From Pseudomonas silesiensis (GTDB lineage Bacteria > Pseudomonadota > Gammaproteobacteria > Pseudomonadales > Pseudomonadaceae), in the NCBI RefSeq assembly GCF_001661075.1, contig NZ_CP014870.1:1116001-1180000 (forward strand): a DNA stretch of 64,000 nt. Direction: 5' to 3'. Positions 38,989-48,568 of the stretch are shown here, one piece after another (position 1 is the stretch's first letter; every line of letters begins with the position of its first letter). The position numbers and the translations under genes were made by a program. The notes under the pieces were generated by a model. The model did not search any database, was not told the DNA's origin, and saw only the letters and a program-made list of their open reading frames with translations.

Positions 38989-39771
38989 TTAGTTGCCGCT
39001 GTGCAGATTCAGGTCGCCGAAGTGTTTCTTTTGAATGGTGGCGTAGGTGCCATCGTCGTGTAACGCTTTGATACCTTTATTCAAAAGTGCGTGGAGGTCT
39101 TTGTTACCTTTAGAGATACCGATCGCTGTCTTGGACGGCAGCAATTCGCTGTCGACCGGTTTGCTGACTTCGTAATCGCTGCCTTTTGGCGACTTCAGGA
39201 AGCCCAGTTCGGCTTGCAGCATGTCCTGGATAGCCCCGTCGAGGCGGCCAGACATCAGGTCGGAATACACCTGGTCCTGGTTCTGATAGGCCTGGGTTTT
39301 CACCCCGGCCTTGTCCAGCACGGCCTTGGCGTAGGCTTCCTGAATGGTGCCTTGCTCGTAGCCTACGGTCTTGCCCTTCAACGAAGCGACATCTTCGCTC
39401 AGGCCGGAACCCTTCTTGAACACATAGGCGGTTGGGCCGGAGAACAGCTCATCGGAGAAGTCGATGACTTTTTCGCGAGCGGGTGTGACGGTCATCGACG
39501 AGATCACGCCGTCGAATTTATTGGCCTTCAGGCCAGGAATCATGCCGTCGAAATCGCTTTCGACCCATTTGCACTTGACCTTCAACTCGGCGCAGATCGC
39601 GTTCCCCAGATCGATGTCGAAGCCCACCAGGCTACCGTTGGCCGCTTTCGATTCAAACGGGGCATAGGAAGGGTCGACGCCAAAACGCAATTCCTTGTAT
39701 TCCTTGGCCAGCGCGGAGCCAGCTGCCACGCACAACGCCAGTGCAGAAAGGGTCAGCAATGCTTTTTTCAT
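38989..39771 (-). CDS. aotJ: Amino acid ABC transporter substrate-binding protein (AotJ-like)
   Basis: Periplasmic binding protein of 260 residues with a Sec signal peptide (MKKALLTLSALALCVAAGSALA). The family 3 solute-binding signature GFDIDLGNAICAEL lies near residue 50. It is the first gene of the transporter operon. Residues typical for arginine/ornithine binding cannot be assigned with confidence, so lysine, histidine or another polar amino acid is possible; this is the least certain symbol in the operon. Confidence 0.85.
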   Translation of the reverse strand: MKKALLTLSALALCVAAGSALAKEYKELRFGVDPSYAPFESKAANGSLVGFDIDLGNAICAELKVKCKWVESDFDGMIPGLKANKFDGVISSMTVTPAREKVIDFSDELFSGPTAYVFKKGSGLSEDVASLKGKTVGYEQGTIQEAYAKAVLDKAGVKTQAYQNQDQVYSDLMSGRLDGAIQDMLQAELGFLKSPKGSDYEVSKPVDSELLPSKTAIGISKGNKDLHALLNKGIKALHDDGTYATIQKKHFGDLNLHSGN

Positions 39772-40092
39772 TCTTTAATCCCTAAAAACCAATATGAGCG
39801 CTTGTGGCGCAGAATTATTGTTACTGGTAAGCGTAAGACCCCATGGAAGTAGCAATTTCCGAACCAGAGTCCCGAACAAGCGTTTAAAAGGTAGTTCAAG
39901 AAATGAAGGGGAGGGATTTATGCACGGAAATGGGCGTTGGAATATAGCTGCACCCATCTGGTTCAGGATGGAGCAAACCATGTGGGAGCGGGCTTGCTCC
40001 GGGCGGCGTTCCGACGAAAGCGGTGCGTCAGGAGCATTCATATCGACTGACACTCCCTATTCGCGAGCAAGCCCGCTCCCACAGGAGATCGG
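39772..40092. other. Intergenic region between the transporter operon and the DNA ligase gene
   Basis: The transporter promoter should lie in the first 200 bases (AT-rich around 39780-39900), but I cannot fix a -35/-10 pair. The rest is the REP pair at 39981. No gene is seen. Confidence 0.5.
39981..40084. repeat. REP pair (REPIN)
   Basis: TGTGGGAGCGGGCTTGCTCC and the inverted GCGAGCAAGCCCGCTCCCACAG flank a spacer; lies between the transporter operon and the ligase gene. Confidence 0.92.
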
Positions 40093-41778
40093 TCAGCCCA
40101 ATAAATCCTGGAGGGTGCCGAGGTTGTCAGCCTCCTCGACCGACTTGTCCTGCCGCCACCGCAACATCCGCGGAAACCGCACCGCAATCCCGCTTTTATG
40201 ACGCTTGGACAAGGCGATCCCTTCAAATCCCAGCTCAAACACCAGGCTCGGTTTCACGCTGCTCACCGGCCCGAATTTCTCCACCGTGGTCTTGCGTACA
40301 ATACTGTCGACCTGGCGCATTTCTTCATCCGTCAGTCCCGAATACGCCTTGGCGAACGGCACCAGCGTGCGTTCGCTGGCATCGGCCGGGCCATCCCAGA
40401 CGGCGAAGGTGTAATCGCTGTAGAGACTGGCGCGGCGGCCATGGCCACGTTGGGCGTATATCAGCACGGCATCGACGCTGAACGGGTCGACTTTCCATTT
40501 CCACCAGACGCCCATGTCCTTGGTTCGACCGACGCCATACAGTGCATCCCGGGCCTTGAGCATCATGCCCTCGACACCCAGGCTTCGGGAGGCTTCCCGT
40601 TGCCGGGCGAGGTCGAACCAGTCTTCGCCGATGAGCACGGGCGAGGGCAGCAGGACGGGGCTGGCGGAGGCGCTGATCACCTGTTCCAGCTGCGTGCGAC
40701 GTGTGACCTGAGGCTGATTGCGCCAATCTTCGCCTTGCCATTCCAGCAAGTCGTAGGCGAGAACGACCACCGGCACCTCGTCGAGGATTTTCTTGCCGAG
40801 GGTCTTGCGACCGATCCGCTGTTGCAGCAGGGCGAACGGTTGCACCGCGGGTGCGGTTGGCACATGTGGATCGAAGGCATCCTCGGTGTCCGGTCGCGCG
40901 GTTTTCCAGGCAACGATCTCACCGTCGATCACGGTGCCATCGGGCAGGTGAACCAGGCTCTCGAGTTCGGGAAAGCGCTCGGTGACCAGTTCTTCACCGC
41001 GGGACCAGATCCAGAGTCGGCCGTCGCGCTTGACCACTTGCGCGCGTATGCCGTCCCATTTCCACTCCACTTGCCAGTGGCTGGCGGGGCCGAGCAGGGC
41101 TTCGAACTGTTCGACCGGCTGTGACAGCGCATGGGCCAGAAAAAACGGATAGGGCTGGCCGCCCCGTTGCGCATGCTCGTCGGACGATTCGGCGGCGATC
41201 AGCTTCAAATAACTGGCCGCGCTCGGACGGTTGGACAGATCGGTATAGCCCACCAGCCGCTGTGCCACGCGTTTGCTATCGAGGTGCGCCATGGAGGCCA
41301 GCGCGCGGGTCACCAGCAACTTGGAGACGCCGACCCGGAAACTGCCGGTGATCAGTTTGATGCAGAGCATCAGGCTGGGGCGGTCCAGTTGCGACCAAAG
41401 CCCGGGAAGCTGTTCGGCGAGCACTTGCGGTGGCGCGCCACGCAGTGGCAGCAGCTTATCTTCGATCCACACCGCCAACCCGTCGGTGGAACTGTGGGAC
41501 GCTTCTGGCAACACCAGCGAGATGGTTTCCGCCAGATCGCCGACGGCTTGATAACTCTCCTCGAACAGCCATGGCGACAGGCCGGAAAATGCTACCGCCA
41601 CTTCGCGCAGGATGCGCACCGGCACCAGTTGCCTGGGGCGCCCACCGGACAAAAAATAAACCGCCCAGGCGGCATCTTCGGGGGCAGCCTCGGCGAAGTA
41701 ATGTTGCATCGCCGCCAGCTTGGCGTTACTCGATGTCGTGGCGTCCAGCTCGGCGTACAACTGGGCGAAGGTCTTCAT
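40093..41778 (-). CDS. ATP-dependent DNA ligase (ligase-associated repair set)
   Basis: ATP-dependent ligase of 561 residues, of the type grouped with the Lhr-like helicase, PdeM and an MBL exonuclease and linked in some annotations with cisplatin damage. The nucleotidyl-transfer motif is VEWKWDGIRAQ with the adenylated Lys240 (K-x-D-G form KWDG); an N-terminal helical ligase domain precedes it and an OB-fold domain follows, with the motif V segment WWKWKVD. It overlaps the exonuclease stop region by four bases (ATGA), so the two are coupled. It seals nicks in a repair pathway distinct from LigA. Confidence 0.93.
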   Translation of the reverse strand: MKTFAQLYAELDATTSSNAKLAAMQHYFAEAAPEDAAWAVYFLSGGRPRQLVPVRILREVAVAFSGLSPWLFEESYQAVGDLAETISLVLPEASHSSTDGLAVWIEDKLLPLRGAPPQVLAEQLPGLWSQLDRPSLMLCIKLITGSFRVGVSKLLVTRALASMAHLDSKRVAQRLVGYTDLSNRPSAASYLKLIAAESSDEHAQRGGQPYPFFLAHALSQPVEQFEALLGPASHWQVEWKWDGIRAQVVKRDGRLWIWSRGEELVTERFPELESLVHLPDGTVIDGEIVAWKTARPDTEDAFDPHVPTAPAVQPFALLQQRIGRKTLGKKILDEVPVVVLAYDLLEWQGEDWRNQPQVTRRTQLEQVISASASPVLLPSPVLIGEDWFDLARQREASRSLGVEGMMLKARDALYGVGRTKDMGVWWKWKVDPFSVDAVLIYAQRGHGRRASLYSDYTFAVWDGPADASERTLVPFAKAYSGLTDEEMRQVDSIVRKTTVEKFGPVSSVKPSLVFELGFEGIALSKRHKSGIAVRFPRMLRWRQDKSVEEADNLGTLQDLLG

Positions 41779-42812
41779 GTCAGTACCTCGGCATTTTCTG
41801 GCTCCTCTGTTACCGGGCTTTCTTCCTCATCGTCGCCGTACTCGGTATTGAAACTTTGCGCATCGAGTCCCAGCTCGCACAGGTGGCGCACCAATACCCC
41901 GACCGAGCCGTGGGTGACCATGACCCGTTCGGCACCGGTTTGCTCGATGGCCCACAGCAGCCCCGGCCAGTCGGCGTGGTCGGACAAGACAAAGCCGCGG
42001 TCCACGCCGCGGCGCCGGCGAGTGCCGCGCAAGCGCATCCAACCGCTGGCAAAGCCGTCACTGTAGTCACCGAAACGTCGCATCCAGGTGCTGCCGCCTG
42101 CCGAAGGCGGGGCCAGCACCAACGCCTTGCGCATCATGGGGTCGCTCTTTTTCACTTCGCCGGCGTAGATCGTGGGTGGCAGATAAACACCACTGTCGCG
42201 ATACACACGGTTCAATGGCTCTACCGCACCGTGCACCAGGATGGGGCCAATGCTGGCGTCGATACCGTGGAGAATGCGCTGAGCTTTGCCGAAGGAGTAA
42301 CAGAACAACACGCTGGCCTTGTCGGCGGCGGCGTTGGCTTGCCACCACTGATTGATCTCGGCAAACACCTGCGCCTGGGGCTGCCAGCGATAAATCGGCA
42401 GGCCGAAGGTCGATTCGGTGATGAAGGTGTCGCAGCGTACGGGTTCGAACGGTGCGCAGGTGCCGTCAGGCTCGATCTTGTAATCCCCCGAGGCGACCCA
42501 GACTTCGCCGCCATATTCCAGCCGCACCTGGGCCGAACCGAGCACATGCCCTGCGGGATGAAAGCTCAGGGTCACGCCGTGGTGAGTCAGGGGCAGGTCG
42601 TAAGGCAGGGTTTGCAGATTGATGTCCATCCCCAGGCGCGAGCGCAGGATGCCTTCTCCGGGAGCCGCCGCCAGATAGTGCTGGTTGCCGCCTTTGGCAT
42701 GGTCGCCGTGGGCGTGGGTGATGACCGCCCGTTCGACCGGGCGCCAGGGGTCGATGTAGAAATCCCCGGCGGGGCAGTACAGACCTTCGGGGCGGGCGAT
42801 AACAAGGTCCAT
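41775..42812 (-). CDS. Ligase-associated DNA damage response exonuclease (MBL fold)
   Basis: Metallo-beta-lactamase/beta-CASP nuclease related to SNM1/Artemis, 345 residues. The metal-binding motif is THAHGDH (residues 32-38), with further ligands in GHVLGSAQ and VASGDYK, and the C-terminal SDHADW and VTHGS. It is translated just before the ATP-dependent ligase with an overlapping stop-start. The ATG at 42812 is preferred over a TTG 12 bases upstream. Confidence 0.93.
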   Translation of the reverse strand: MDLVIARPEGLYCPAGDFYIDPWRPVERAVITHAHGDHAKGGNQHYLAAAPGEGILRSRLGMDINLQTLPYDLPLTHHGVTLSFHPAGHVLGSAQVRLEYGGEVWVASGDYKIEPDGTCAPFEPVRCDTFITESTFGLPIYRWQPQAQVFAEINQWWQANAAADKASVLFCYSFGKAQRILHGIDASIGPILVHGAVEPLNRVYRDSGVYLPPTIYAGEVKKSDPMMRKALVLAPPSAGGSTWMRRFGDYSDGFASGWMRLRGTRRRRGVDRGFVLSDHADWPGLLWAIEQTGAERVMVTHGSVGVLVRHLCELGLDAQSFNTEYGDDEEESPVTEEPENAEVLT

Positions 42813-42903
42813 GTTTGTTACCAAAAATGGAGGGGTTGTTAGCTATGAGGTTGGCGCGAGGCGAGAAGTTCTATCGATTTTTAACGGACAAACGACATTC
42901 CAA

Positions 42904-42995
42904 CTGTGGGAGCGAGCTTGCTCGCGATGGGGCCCTGACAGACACCGCTGATGGTGACTGACAGACCGCTATCGCGAGCAAGCTCGCTCCCACAT
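42904..42995. repeat. REP pair (REPIN)
   Basis: CTGTGGGAGCGAGCTTGCTC and its inverted copy around a spacer, between the exonuclease and quiP genes. Confidence 0.92.
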
Positions 42996-43009
42996 TGTCT
43001 GGGGTGAGG

Positions 43010-45460
43010 TTATTTACCCGGCGTCAGGGTCAACCGTTTGCTCCCATACACCTTGTCAAAGTTCTGCGGCTGCATCGGCAAGCTCATGTACTGGCCTTTG
43101 AGCCACGGATCGATGCTGTCCAGGTAGTTCGCACTCGCCGGGTTGCCGGACTGGCCTGTGCTGTTCTGCCCCATCAGCGGTTCAGCCTGGGCGAAGTCGA
43201 CGATCAGGCGCACGGCCGGCGCCAGGGTGGTGTTGAAATCCTGGCCCCAGGTAAACGCCGCCGTGTTGAGGGTGGTGTGATCGCCTCCAGCCGGCAACGG
43301 ACCGCGCACGGTCTGGCCGCGGGCGTTCTTCCATTCGTAGCGGTGCAACTTGCCCCACTGCCAGGCTTTGCGATCGCCCCCCAACTGACTGTCACCGGCG
43401 CTGATAGCCGCCGCGAGACTGCGAGCGAGAATCGCCGGTTTGTCTTCTTTCTGCGGCGTGCGAACGTCATCCCAGAATGGACTGTCCTCGCGGCCCAGCA
43501 GGTGATCGGCCTGGGCGGCGTAGGACAACTTGCCGTTGGCGATAAAGGCTTTCCACGCCGGGCCGGTGTCCGGGCCCAGTTCGTCGAGGAAGGTCTGCCG
43601 GGTGCTTTCCTGGAGGAACAGTTCGTAGATTGCCGCGTCGGCGGAGCCCGGGTTGAGTTTGCCGTCGAACGCCATCAAGCGGGTGTAAGCCTCGCGCGCC
43701 TTGCCGCGATCGGCCTCCGGCAGCGCTTCGATGGCTTGCTTGAGCGGTTGGGCCATGCCGGGTGCCTGGAAGGTTTTTTTCAGCTTGGCGGCGAAGGTGG
43801 TGGTCTGATCGTATTGCATGGCGATCAGGCTGCGGGTGTCGTGTTTGCCCGCACCGGCCAGCTCGGCCATGCGCTCGCCACGTTCCGGTGCCGACCAGGA
43901 ATTGGACAGCTGCATGCCGTAGCCATGGGGGATGACCCGCTGGTTGGCGGTGCCGAGCCAGCCTTGGGCCGGGTCCTGGTCGTAGGGGTGCAGCATCGGG
44001 TCGGCGTAACCATCCCAATCGTAACGGCCTTCCCAGCCAGGGGAGGGCAGCAGGCCTTCGCCCTCGCGGCGGTTCGGGTAGCGACCGGTCACTTGCCAGC
44101 CAATATTGCGCGCGTCAGCAAAGACCAGGTTCAGGGCAATAGCGCGAATTTCGCGGCTGGCATCCGAGGCTTTTTCGACGTTCTGCGCCCGGGACAGGTC
44201 GAAAAAGGCGTCCAGGGTCTTGTCGTCGGTGAAGTTCGGCGTCTGCAAGGCCAGGCCGAAGCCGTTGGCCAGCGCGGTGCCTTGAGCACTGTTGAGCAGC
44301 GGGCCATGGCGAGTTTCGTACACCGCTTCGCGAATCGACCGCTGGCCTTTGACGAAATAGCTCTCGTTGCGCACGATCACCGGCTGCCATTTGCCGCCGA
44401 CGTCGTAGGAAAGACCATTGCCCTGGCGTTTGATTTTTTCCAGGAACAGGTCCTGGTTATCGCCCATGACCGAGGTCATGCTCCAGGCCACCTTGCCGTT
44501 GTAACCACTCAATACCATCGGCAATCCGGCGATGGTCATGCCGGACGCCTGGTACTTCGGCGCGCGAATCTGCACGTAGGTGTACAACGACGGCACGCCC
44601 AGGGATCCATGGCTGTCGCTGGCCAGCAGGCTCTTACCGCTACGGCTGCGTTGCGGGGCGATCGCCCAGTTGTTCGATGAAGTGCCGCCCAGCAGGTTCA
44701 GATCGGACAGTTGGGCGGTGGCTTTGCTGATGTCAGCCAGGCCCGGGATCTGCCCGTTGAGCTTGATACCCTGAAGTTTTTCGGCTTCGGCCACCGGCAG
44801 TTTTTCATCGGGCGCGGAGGGCGTCAGCCACGGCAGTTTGTCGGCGGTCACTGTCTGCGCCAGCATCAGCGAGGCAATTTCTTCCGGCAGGTTGGCCGAT
44901 TGGCTGAAATTAAACAGGCAGAAAATCAGCGCCGAGTCTTCCGGTTTCCAGTATTCAGGTTTGTAGCCGGTGGCGGCGAGGTCCGCCGGCAGCTTGTCGC
45001 GGTAACGGAACAGGTAGGCGTTGACACCGCGTGCATAGACTTCGAAAAAGCGCTTGAGGCGCGGCGAAGACGCTTTGTACAGCTCACCGGCGCTTTTCTT
45101 CAGGTTGACCGCGCGCATGTAGCGGTCGGCGTCCAGCAAGTCCGGACCGGACATCTCCGCCAGACGGCCCTGGGCCAGCAGGCGCAGGGTCACCATTTGG
45201 GTGACACGGTCCGTGGCGTGCACATAGCCAAGGGAAAACAGCGCGTCATGGAAACTGTTGCTTTCGATCAACGGCACGCCCATGGCGTTGCGTCGTACCG
45301 AAACGTTCTGCGCCAGTCCTTTGAGCGGTTGCACGCCGACGGACGGCGGGAGGGAGTCCTGGGTGTTCCTGGTCTGACAACCGGTCAGGCTCAAGACACC
45401 GGCCACTGCTGCGGCAACGCCGAACCGGGGAAGAAAATGTATGAGGGCTGGCGAGGCCAT
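43010..45460 (-). CDS. quiP: Acyl-homoserine lactone acylase QuiP
   Basis: Ntn-hydrolase of the penicillin acylase family, 816 residues, that removes the acyl chain from long-chain homoserine lactone signals. A lipoprotein-type signal (SLTGC, Cys28) places it in the periplasm or outer membrane. The precursor is expected to cleave itself between the alpha and beta chains at [16 protein letters not shown], leaving Ser262 (or Ser261) as the N-terminal nucleophile. The conserved segments [43 protein letters not shown] (in two parts) and the C-terminal RLTLTPGK match QuiP. In vivo it may limit quorum signals or use them as food. Confidence 0.92.
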   Translation of the reverse strand: MASPALIHFLPRFGVAAAVAGVLSLTGCQTRNTQDSLPPSVGVQPLKGLAQNVSVRRNAMGVPLIESNSFHDALFSLGYVHATDRVTQMVTLRLLAQGRLAEMSGPDLLDADRYMRAVNLKKSAGELYKASSPRLKRFFEVYARGVNAYLFRYRDKLPADLAATGYKPEYWKPEDSALIFCLFNFSQSANLPEEIASLMLAQTVTADKLPWLTPSAPDEKLPVAEAEKLQGIKLNGQIPGLADISKATAQLSDLNLLGGTSSNNWAIAPQRSRSGKSLLASDSHGSLGVPSLYTYVQIRAPKYQASGMTIAGLPMVLSGYNGKVAWSMTSVMGDNQDLFLEKIKRQGNGLSYDVGGKWQPVIVRNESYFVKGQRSIREAVYETRHGPLLNSAQGTALANGFGLALQTPNFTDDKTLDAFFDLSRAQNVEKASDASREIRAIALNLVFADARNIGWQVTGRYPNRREGEGLLPSPGWEGRYDWDGYADPMLHPYDQDPAQGWLGTANQRVIPHGYGMQLSNSWSAPERGERMAELAGAGKHDTRSLIAMQYDQTTTFAAKLKKTFQAPGMAQPLKQAIEALPEADRGKAREAYTRLMAFDGKLNPGSADAAIYELFLQESTRQTFLDELGPDTGPAWKAFIANGKLSYAAQADHLLGREDSPFWDDVRTPQKEDKPAILARSLAAAISAGDSQLGGDRKAWQWGKLHRYEWKNARGQTVRGPLPAGGDHTTLNTAAFTWGQDFNTTLAPAVRLIVDFAQAEPLMGQNSTGQSGNPASANYLDSIDPWLKGQYMSLPMQPQNFDKVYGSKRLTLTPGK

Positions 45461-45564
45461 GGCAAAGCTCCTGCGGGGGGTAGCGTCATTAAAGGCGCTA
45501 CGTTAGTGAGCAGGAGGAGGGTGTGCAAGCGGGGGGCAAGGTTATTTCGCTCGTTCGCAGGCCC

Positions 45565-45592
45565 CTGTGGGAGCGAGCCTGCTCGAGAAGGC
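45565..45592. repeat. Single REP element
   Basis: CTGTGGGAGCGAGCCTGCTCGAG, one unpaired REP copy upstream of quiP. Confidence 0.7.
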
Positions 45593-45627
45593 GATTCAAC
45601 AGGCGAAGAAGGTCTTCGCCCGAAGCC

Positions 45628-45837
45628 TCAAGCCCCGTGGCACTTCTTGAATTTCTTGCCGTTGCCGCACGGGCAAGGGTCGTTGCGGCCGACGTCTTTC
45701 AGGGCATTGCGCACCGGTTCCTGGTGGGCGTGGCCGCAGTTCGGGCCGTGGACATGGCCATGGTCGTGATCATGGTGCTCGTGATGGTCATGATCGTGGT
45801 TGCAGTCAGGGCCATGGACATGGGGTTGCTGGGTCAT
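45628..45837 (-). CDS. His-rich SEC-C motif protein
   Basis: A 69-residue protein with two parts. Residues 5-37 are packed with His and Asp ([20 protein letters not shown] and [11 protein letters not shown]), clearly a metal-binding stretch; the C-terminus is a SEC-C zinc motif, [18 protein letters not shown]. It is translated after, and overlaps by four bases, the LEA-like lipoprotein gene. A role in zinc or nickel storage or delivery is a reasonable guess from composition, without direct support. Confidence 0.8.
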   Translation of the reverse strand: MTQQPHVHGPDCNHDHDHHEHHDHDHGHVHGPNCGHAHQEPVRNALKDVGRNDPCPCGNGKKFKKCHGA

Positions 45838-46328
45838 CGAAGTTGCTCCGGAATTAAATCGGCGGGGATTATCACGCCATTGCGCGCCAGGTGCACGTAG
45901 TGCGCGATGAATAAACCGGTTTCCATTTCACCCTCCAGTCGATAGGGGATGGGCTGATCGGGTTTCTTCAGCAGTTTCACCACGTCCCGGACCTTGGGCC
46001 ACAGGTTGGTGCGGATCGGCACCTTGAAGTAGGCGCTGCGCTTGGGACCGACCGTAAACCAGTGCTCGTGCTCGCCTTCGGTCAGCAGCATGTCGCCCAG
46101 GTGAATCCGGTATTCGAGGCCACGCACCGTCAGGTCGCTGTCGTTGCGGTTGTCGACGCGAAAGTACAGGAGGAATCGTTGTTGCATCAGTTTGGCCTGG
46201 ACGACTTCGACCTTGACCAGGTGCACTTCCGGCTCCGGCCCGTCGTAGCTGAACCATGACACACAGCCGCCGAGCCCCGAAAACAGGAGCAGCGTACAGA
46301 GATAAAGTACGAGTCGTCGGGTGATCAT
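45834..46328 (-). CDS. LEA type 2 family lipoprotein
   Basis: A 164-residue protein with a lipoprotein signal (lipobox LGGC, Cys about 27) and a water-stress/hypersensitive-response-like LEA type 2 domain, an immunoglobulin-like beta sandwich ([24 protein letters not shown]). The ATG at 46328 begins [21 protein letters not shown]. It overlaps the SEC-C protein gene downstream. Function unknown; related proteins are periplasmic. Confidence 0.82.
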   Translation of the reverse strand: MITRRLVLYLCTLLLFSGLGGCVSWFSYDGPEPEVHLVKVEVVQAKLMQQRFLLYFRVDNRNDSDLTVRGLEYRIHLGDMLLTEGEHEHWFTVGPKRSAYFKVPIRTNLWPKVRDVVKLLKKPDQPIPYRLEGEMETGLFIAHYVHLARNGVIIPADLIPEQLR

Positions 46329-46362
46329 GGTCGTGTTCTCCCTTGAACTCCAGTTTAGCCCC

Positions 46363-46839
46363 TCAAGTAGCGAAATACCCCGCGCAACACTTCTTGAACT
46401 TCTGCCCGCTGGCGCACGGGCAGGCATCGTTGCGCCCCGTCTTGAGTTGCACGGTAGGATCGATGAAGTACCAACGGCCGGCGTTCTGCACGAACGACGA
46501 GCGCTCACGGTGGCTGTGTTCACCGCCGCCGTCGTGCCAGTGCGCCGTGAAGGTGACGAATGCGTGTTCCGGCAGACCGCCGAGGACCTCGGTGCTTTCC
46601 ACGTCCAGGCCCAGCCAGGTGCTTTGGGCACTCCAGTCGCTGATGGACTGGCGGTCCAGCCCCGCTTGTTGCGCGGGCAGGGTCGTCGCCACCAGATAAT
46701 CGACCAGGCCCAGCACATAGGCGCTGTAGCGCGAACGCATCAAGGCTTCGGCACAGGGCGCCGGATGCCCGGCGTGGTAATGACCGCAGCAGGCGTCAAG
46801 CAGGGTGCCGCTGCCGCAGGGGCAAATGGATGTACTCAT
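46363..46839 (-). CDS. YchJ family protein (two SEC-C motifs)
   Basis: A 158-residue protein with SEC-C zinc motifs at both ends ([14 protein letters not shown] near the start and [16 protein letters not shown] near the end) around an NTF2-like core ([22 protein letters not shown]). This is the YchJ/UPF0225 layout; the molecular function is unknown. The ATG at 46839 ([11 protein letters not shown]) is chosen over an upstream start. It lies four bases after the methyltransferase-like gene, so it is in the same operon. Confidence 0.88.
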   Translation of the reverse strand: MSTSICPCGSGTLLDACCGHYHAGHPAPCAEALMRSRYSAYVLGLVDYLVATTLPAQQAGLDRQSISDWSAQSTWLGLDVESTEVLGGLPEHAFVTFTAHWHDGGGEHSHRERSSFVQNAGRWYFIDPTVQLKTGRNDACPCASGQKFKKCCAGYFAT

Positions 46840-46843
46840 TGCA

Positions 46844-47341
46844 TTACCACCAATATTTCCCGAAATTTTCCGGATTGGCCCAGAACCTCGAATTGAGCCA
46901 GTCGGGTACTTGTTTGTAGTCAAGCAGATCATAGGTAAACAGGGTCAGCACCTGCTCGTCGCGCTGGAAGCGCTCGCTGGCTTGCAGGGCCAGGGAGAAG
47001 AAGTCGGTCTCTTGCCAGCCGCTGGCCGGCAAGTCCGCCAGCACCGCGATGCGGCTGGCGTTGAGGTTGCGTATCCCGCCCAACAGGTTCAAGCCATCGC
47101 GTTTGGGCAAATGTTCCAGGCAATCGACCACCAGCGCCAGGTCAAACCGGCGTGCCGCCAGTTCGTCCGGCAAGGGGCCAGGTGCCGCATGGGCCACGCA
47201 GGTGTCCGGGTGGGCGAGCTTGAAAGCTTCAAGCGCGGGGAATTCGCTGGCGCCAATCAGCAACAGACGCGCCGGGGCGTAACGATCAAGCAATGCGGCC
47301 AGCGCCTGCTGGGGCGTGCGCGAAGAAATACCTGCAATCAT
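46844..47341 (-). CDS. Small protein with a SAM-methyltransferase-like fold (DUF6231-like)
   Basis: A 165-residue cytoplasmic protein. The first half looks like a Rossmann methyltransferase ([21 protein letters not shown], then [18 protein letters not shown], where VDCLEHL resembles the post-motif I acidic loop), but the Gly-rich loop is atypical (IGASEFPA), so a catalytic role is doubtful. The C-terminus ([21 protein letters not shown]) is rich in Trp. It is the first gene of the leftward run with the YchJ protein. Confidence 0.7.
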   Translation of the reverse strand: MIAGISSRTPQQALAALLDRYAPARLLLIGASEFPALEAFKLAHPDTCVAHAAPGPLPDELAARRFDLALVVDCLEHLPKRDGLNLLGGIRNLNASRIAVLADLPASGWQETDFFSLALQASERFQRDEQVLTLFTYDLLDYKQVPDWLNSRFWANPENFGKYWW

Positions 47342-47533
47342 CGAAGATCCTCAATCAGAGCGCCAAGACTAGCCTGCCCACACGTCCTTATATAGAGCCT
47401 GATACGGACAAAAGTGTCGATCAGCCGCGAACACGGGACCCAACAGCACTGGCCTATTGCTGGCGGAGATTAAATGTGGGGTCTTTACTCCCTAGAATCG
47501 GTCTTCAAGCCGATCCCCTCAGGAGAAAACTAG

Positions 47534-48229
47534 ATGAGCATAGTTCGGACAGCATTACCCTTGGTTCTGCTAACCAGTGTGTTGACTGGTTGCGCAGGTT
47601 TGCAGAAAACCGACTGGCCGACCTGTGCGGCGGTCGGTGGTGTCGTTGGTGCGGGTCTTGGCGCAACCGAGAGTTCGGCTTGGGCAGGGTATGGCGCGCT
47701 GCTGATCGGCGGCACGGCTGCGGCCTATTGCTGGGTTCACGGTGATGGCGACGAAGACGGCGATGGCGTGCCGGACAGCCGCGACAAGTGCCCGGGTACG
47801 CCTCCAGGCGTACGGGTCGACGCCGACGGTTGCCCGCCACCGGTGCCTGCGCCAGTGGTCGAAGAGGCCGTTGTGGTCAAGGAAGAAGTCATCGTTATCC
47901 GCGATGTTCATTTCCAGTTCGACAAAGCCACGCTGACCGCTTCTGATAAAGAGGTTCTCAACACCATCGCCACTCGCCTGAAGCAGGAAGCCAGCACCGC
48001 CCAGTTGACCGTCACCGGCCACACCGACAGCGTCGGCAGTGATGCCTACAACCAGAAACTGTCGGATCGACGTGCGCATTCGGTGGTCGAATACCTGATA
48101 TCCCAAGGCGTTCCACGCAGCAGCTTCGTGTCCGTAGCCGGTGCCGGTGAAAGCCAGCCGGTAGCCGAAAACAAAACCGCTGACGGCCGTGCACAGAACC
48201 GTCGCACCGAGATCAAAATCAACCGCTAG
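47534..48229 (+). CDS. OmpA family lipoprotein with TSP3-like Ca-binding stretch
   Basis: A 231-residue outer-membrane lipoprotein (lipobox LTGC, Cys20). After a Gly/Ala-rich hydrophobic segment comes an Asp-rich DGDEDGDGVPDSRDKCPGTPPG stretch in two parts, typical of thrombospondin type 3 calcium-binding repeats, then a Pro/Val linker and a peptidoglycan-binding OmpA domain (VHFQFDKATL, TGHTDSVGSDAYNQKLSDRRA). It should tether the outer membrane to the cell wall. A good AGGAG lies ahead of the start. A 33-codon gene that copies its two ends follows 90 bases downstream. Confidence 0.92.
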   Translation: MSIVRTALPLVLLTSVLTGCAGLQKTDWPTCAAVGGVVGAGLGATESSAWAGYGALLIGGTAAAYCWVHGDGDEDGDGVPDSRDKCPGTPPGVRVDADGCPPPVPAPVVEEAVVVKEEVIVIRDVHFQFDKATLTASDKEVLNTIATRLKQEASTAQLTVTGHTDSVGSDAYNQKLSDRRAHSVVEYLISQGVPRSSFVSVAGAGESQPVAENKTADGRAQNRRTEIKINR

Positions 48230-48277
48230 AACCCTCGCATTCCGTGGCTTGTGCAGTCGCGGATGCGAGTCTTGACT

Positions 48278-48309
48278 CCTGTGTAACCGGCATCGGCCGG
48301 TAACACAGG
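48278..48309 (+). promoter_or_regulatory. Hairpin covering the ribosome site of the lipoprotein minigene
   Basis: CCTGTGTAACCGG pairs with CCGGTAACACAGG over a six-base loop, with one mismatch. The right arm includes the AGG of the AGGAG ribosome site at 48307-48311, so folding would hide it. A regulatory role is inference. Confidence 0.5.
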
Positions 48310-48319
48310 AGCTTTCACC

Positions 48320-48421
48320 ATGAGTGTTCTCACAAGGACCGTCTTGCCGGTTCTGCTGCCTGGCAGCGTGTTGACCGGTTGCGCCAGTCACCGTCGCGTG
48401 GAGTTGCACATCAATCGCTGA
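48320..48421 (+). CDS. 33-residue lipoprotein minigene derived from an OmpA-like gene
   Basis: ATG to TGA encodes a lipoprotein signal with lipobox LTGC and a mature peptide of only CASHRRVELHINR. The signal part matches the start of the OmpA-like gene next door (MSIVRTALPLVLLTSVLTGC against MSVLTRTVLPVLLPGSVLTGC) and the end matches its last residues (RRTEIKINR against RRVELHINR). An AGGAG lies eight bases before the ATG. It looks like a paralogue that lost its whole middle by an in-frame deletion, or a pseudogene; translation is not proven. Confidence 0.55.
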   Translation: MSVLTRTVLPVLLPGSVLTGCASHRRVELHINR

Positions 48422-48568
48422 GGCCCGTAATAGAGCCGTCGGACAGCCACCCTGGTCAATCCGTCGTCCATTCGGCACCTTCATGAAGAATTTGCCATTG
48501 CCCTCTGGCTTATCCCGTGCGGAAGCCGTTACTGTGCGTGCAAAGAATAATTCTCAACGGGGGCGCGT

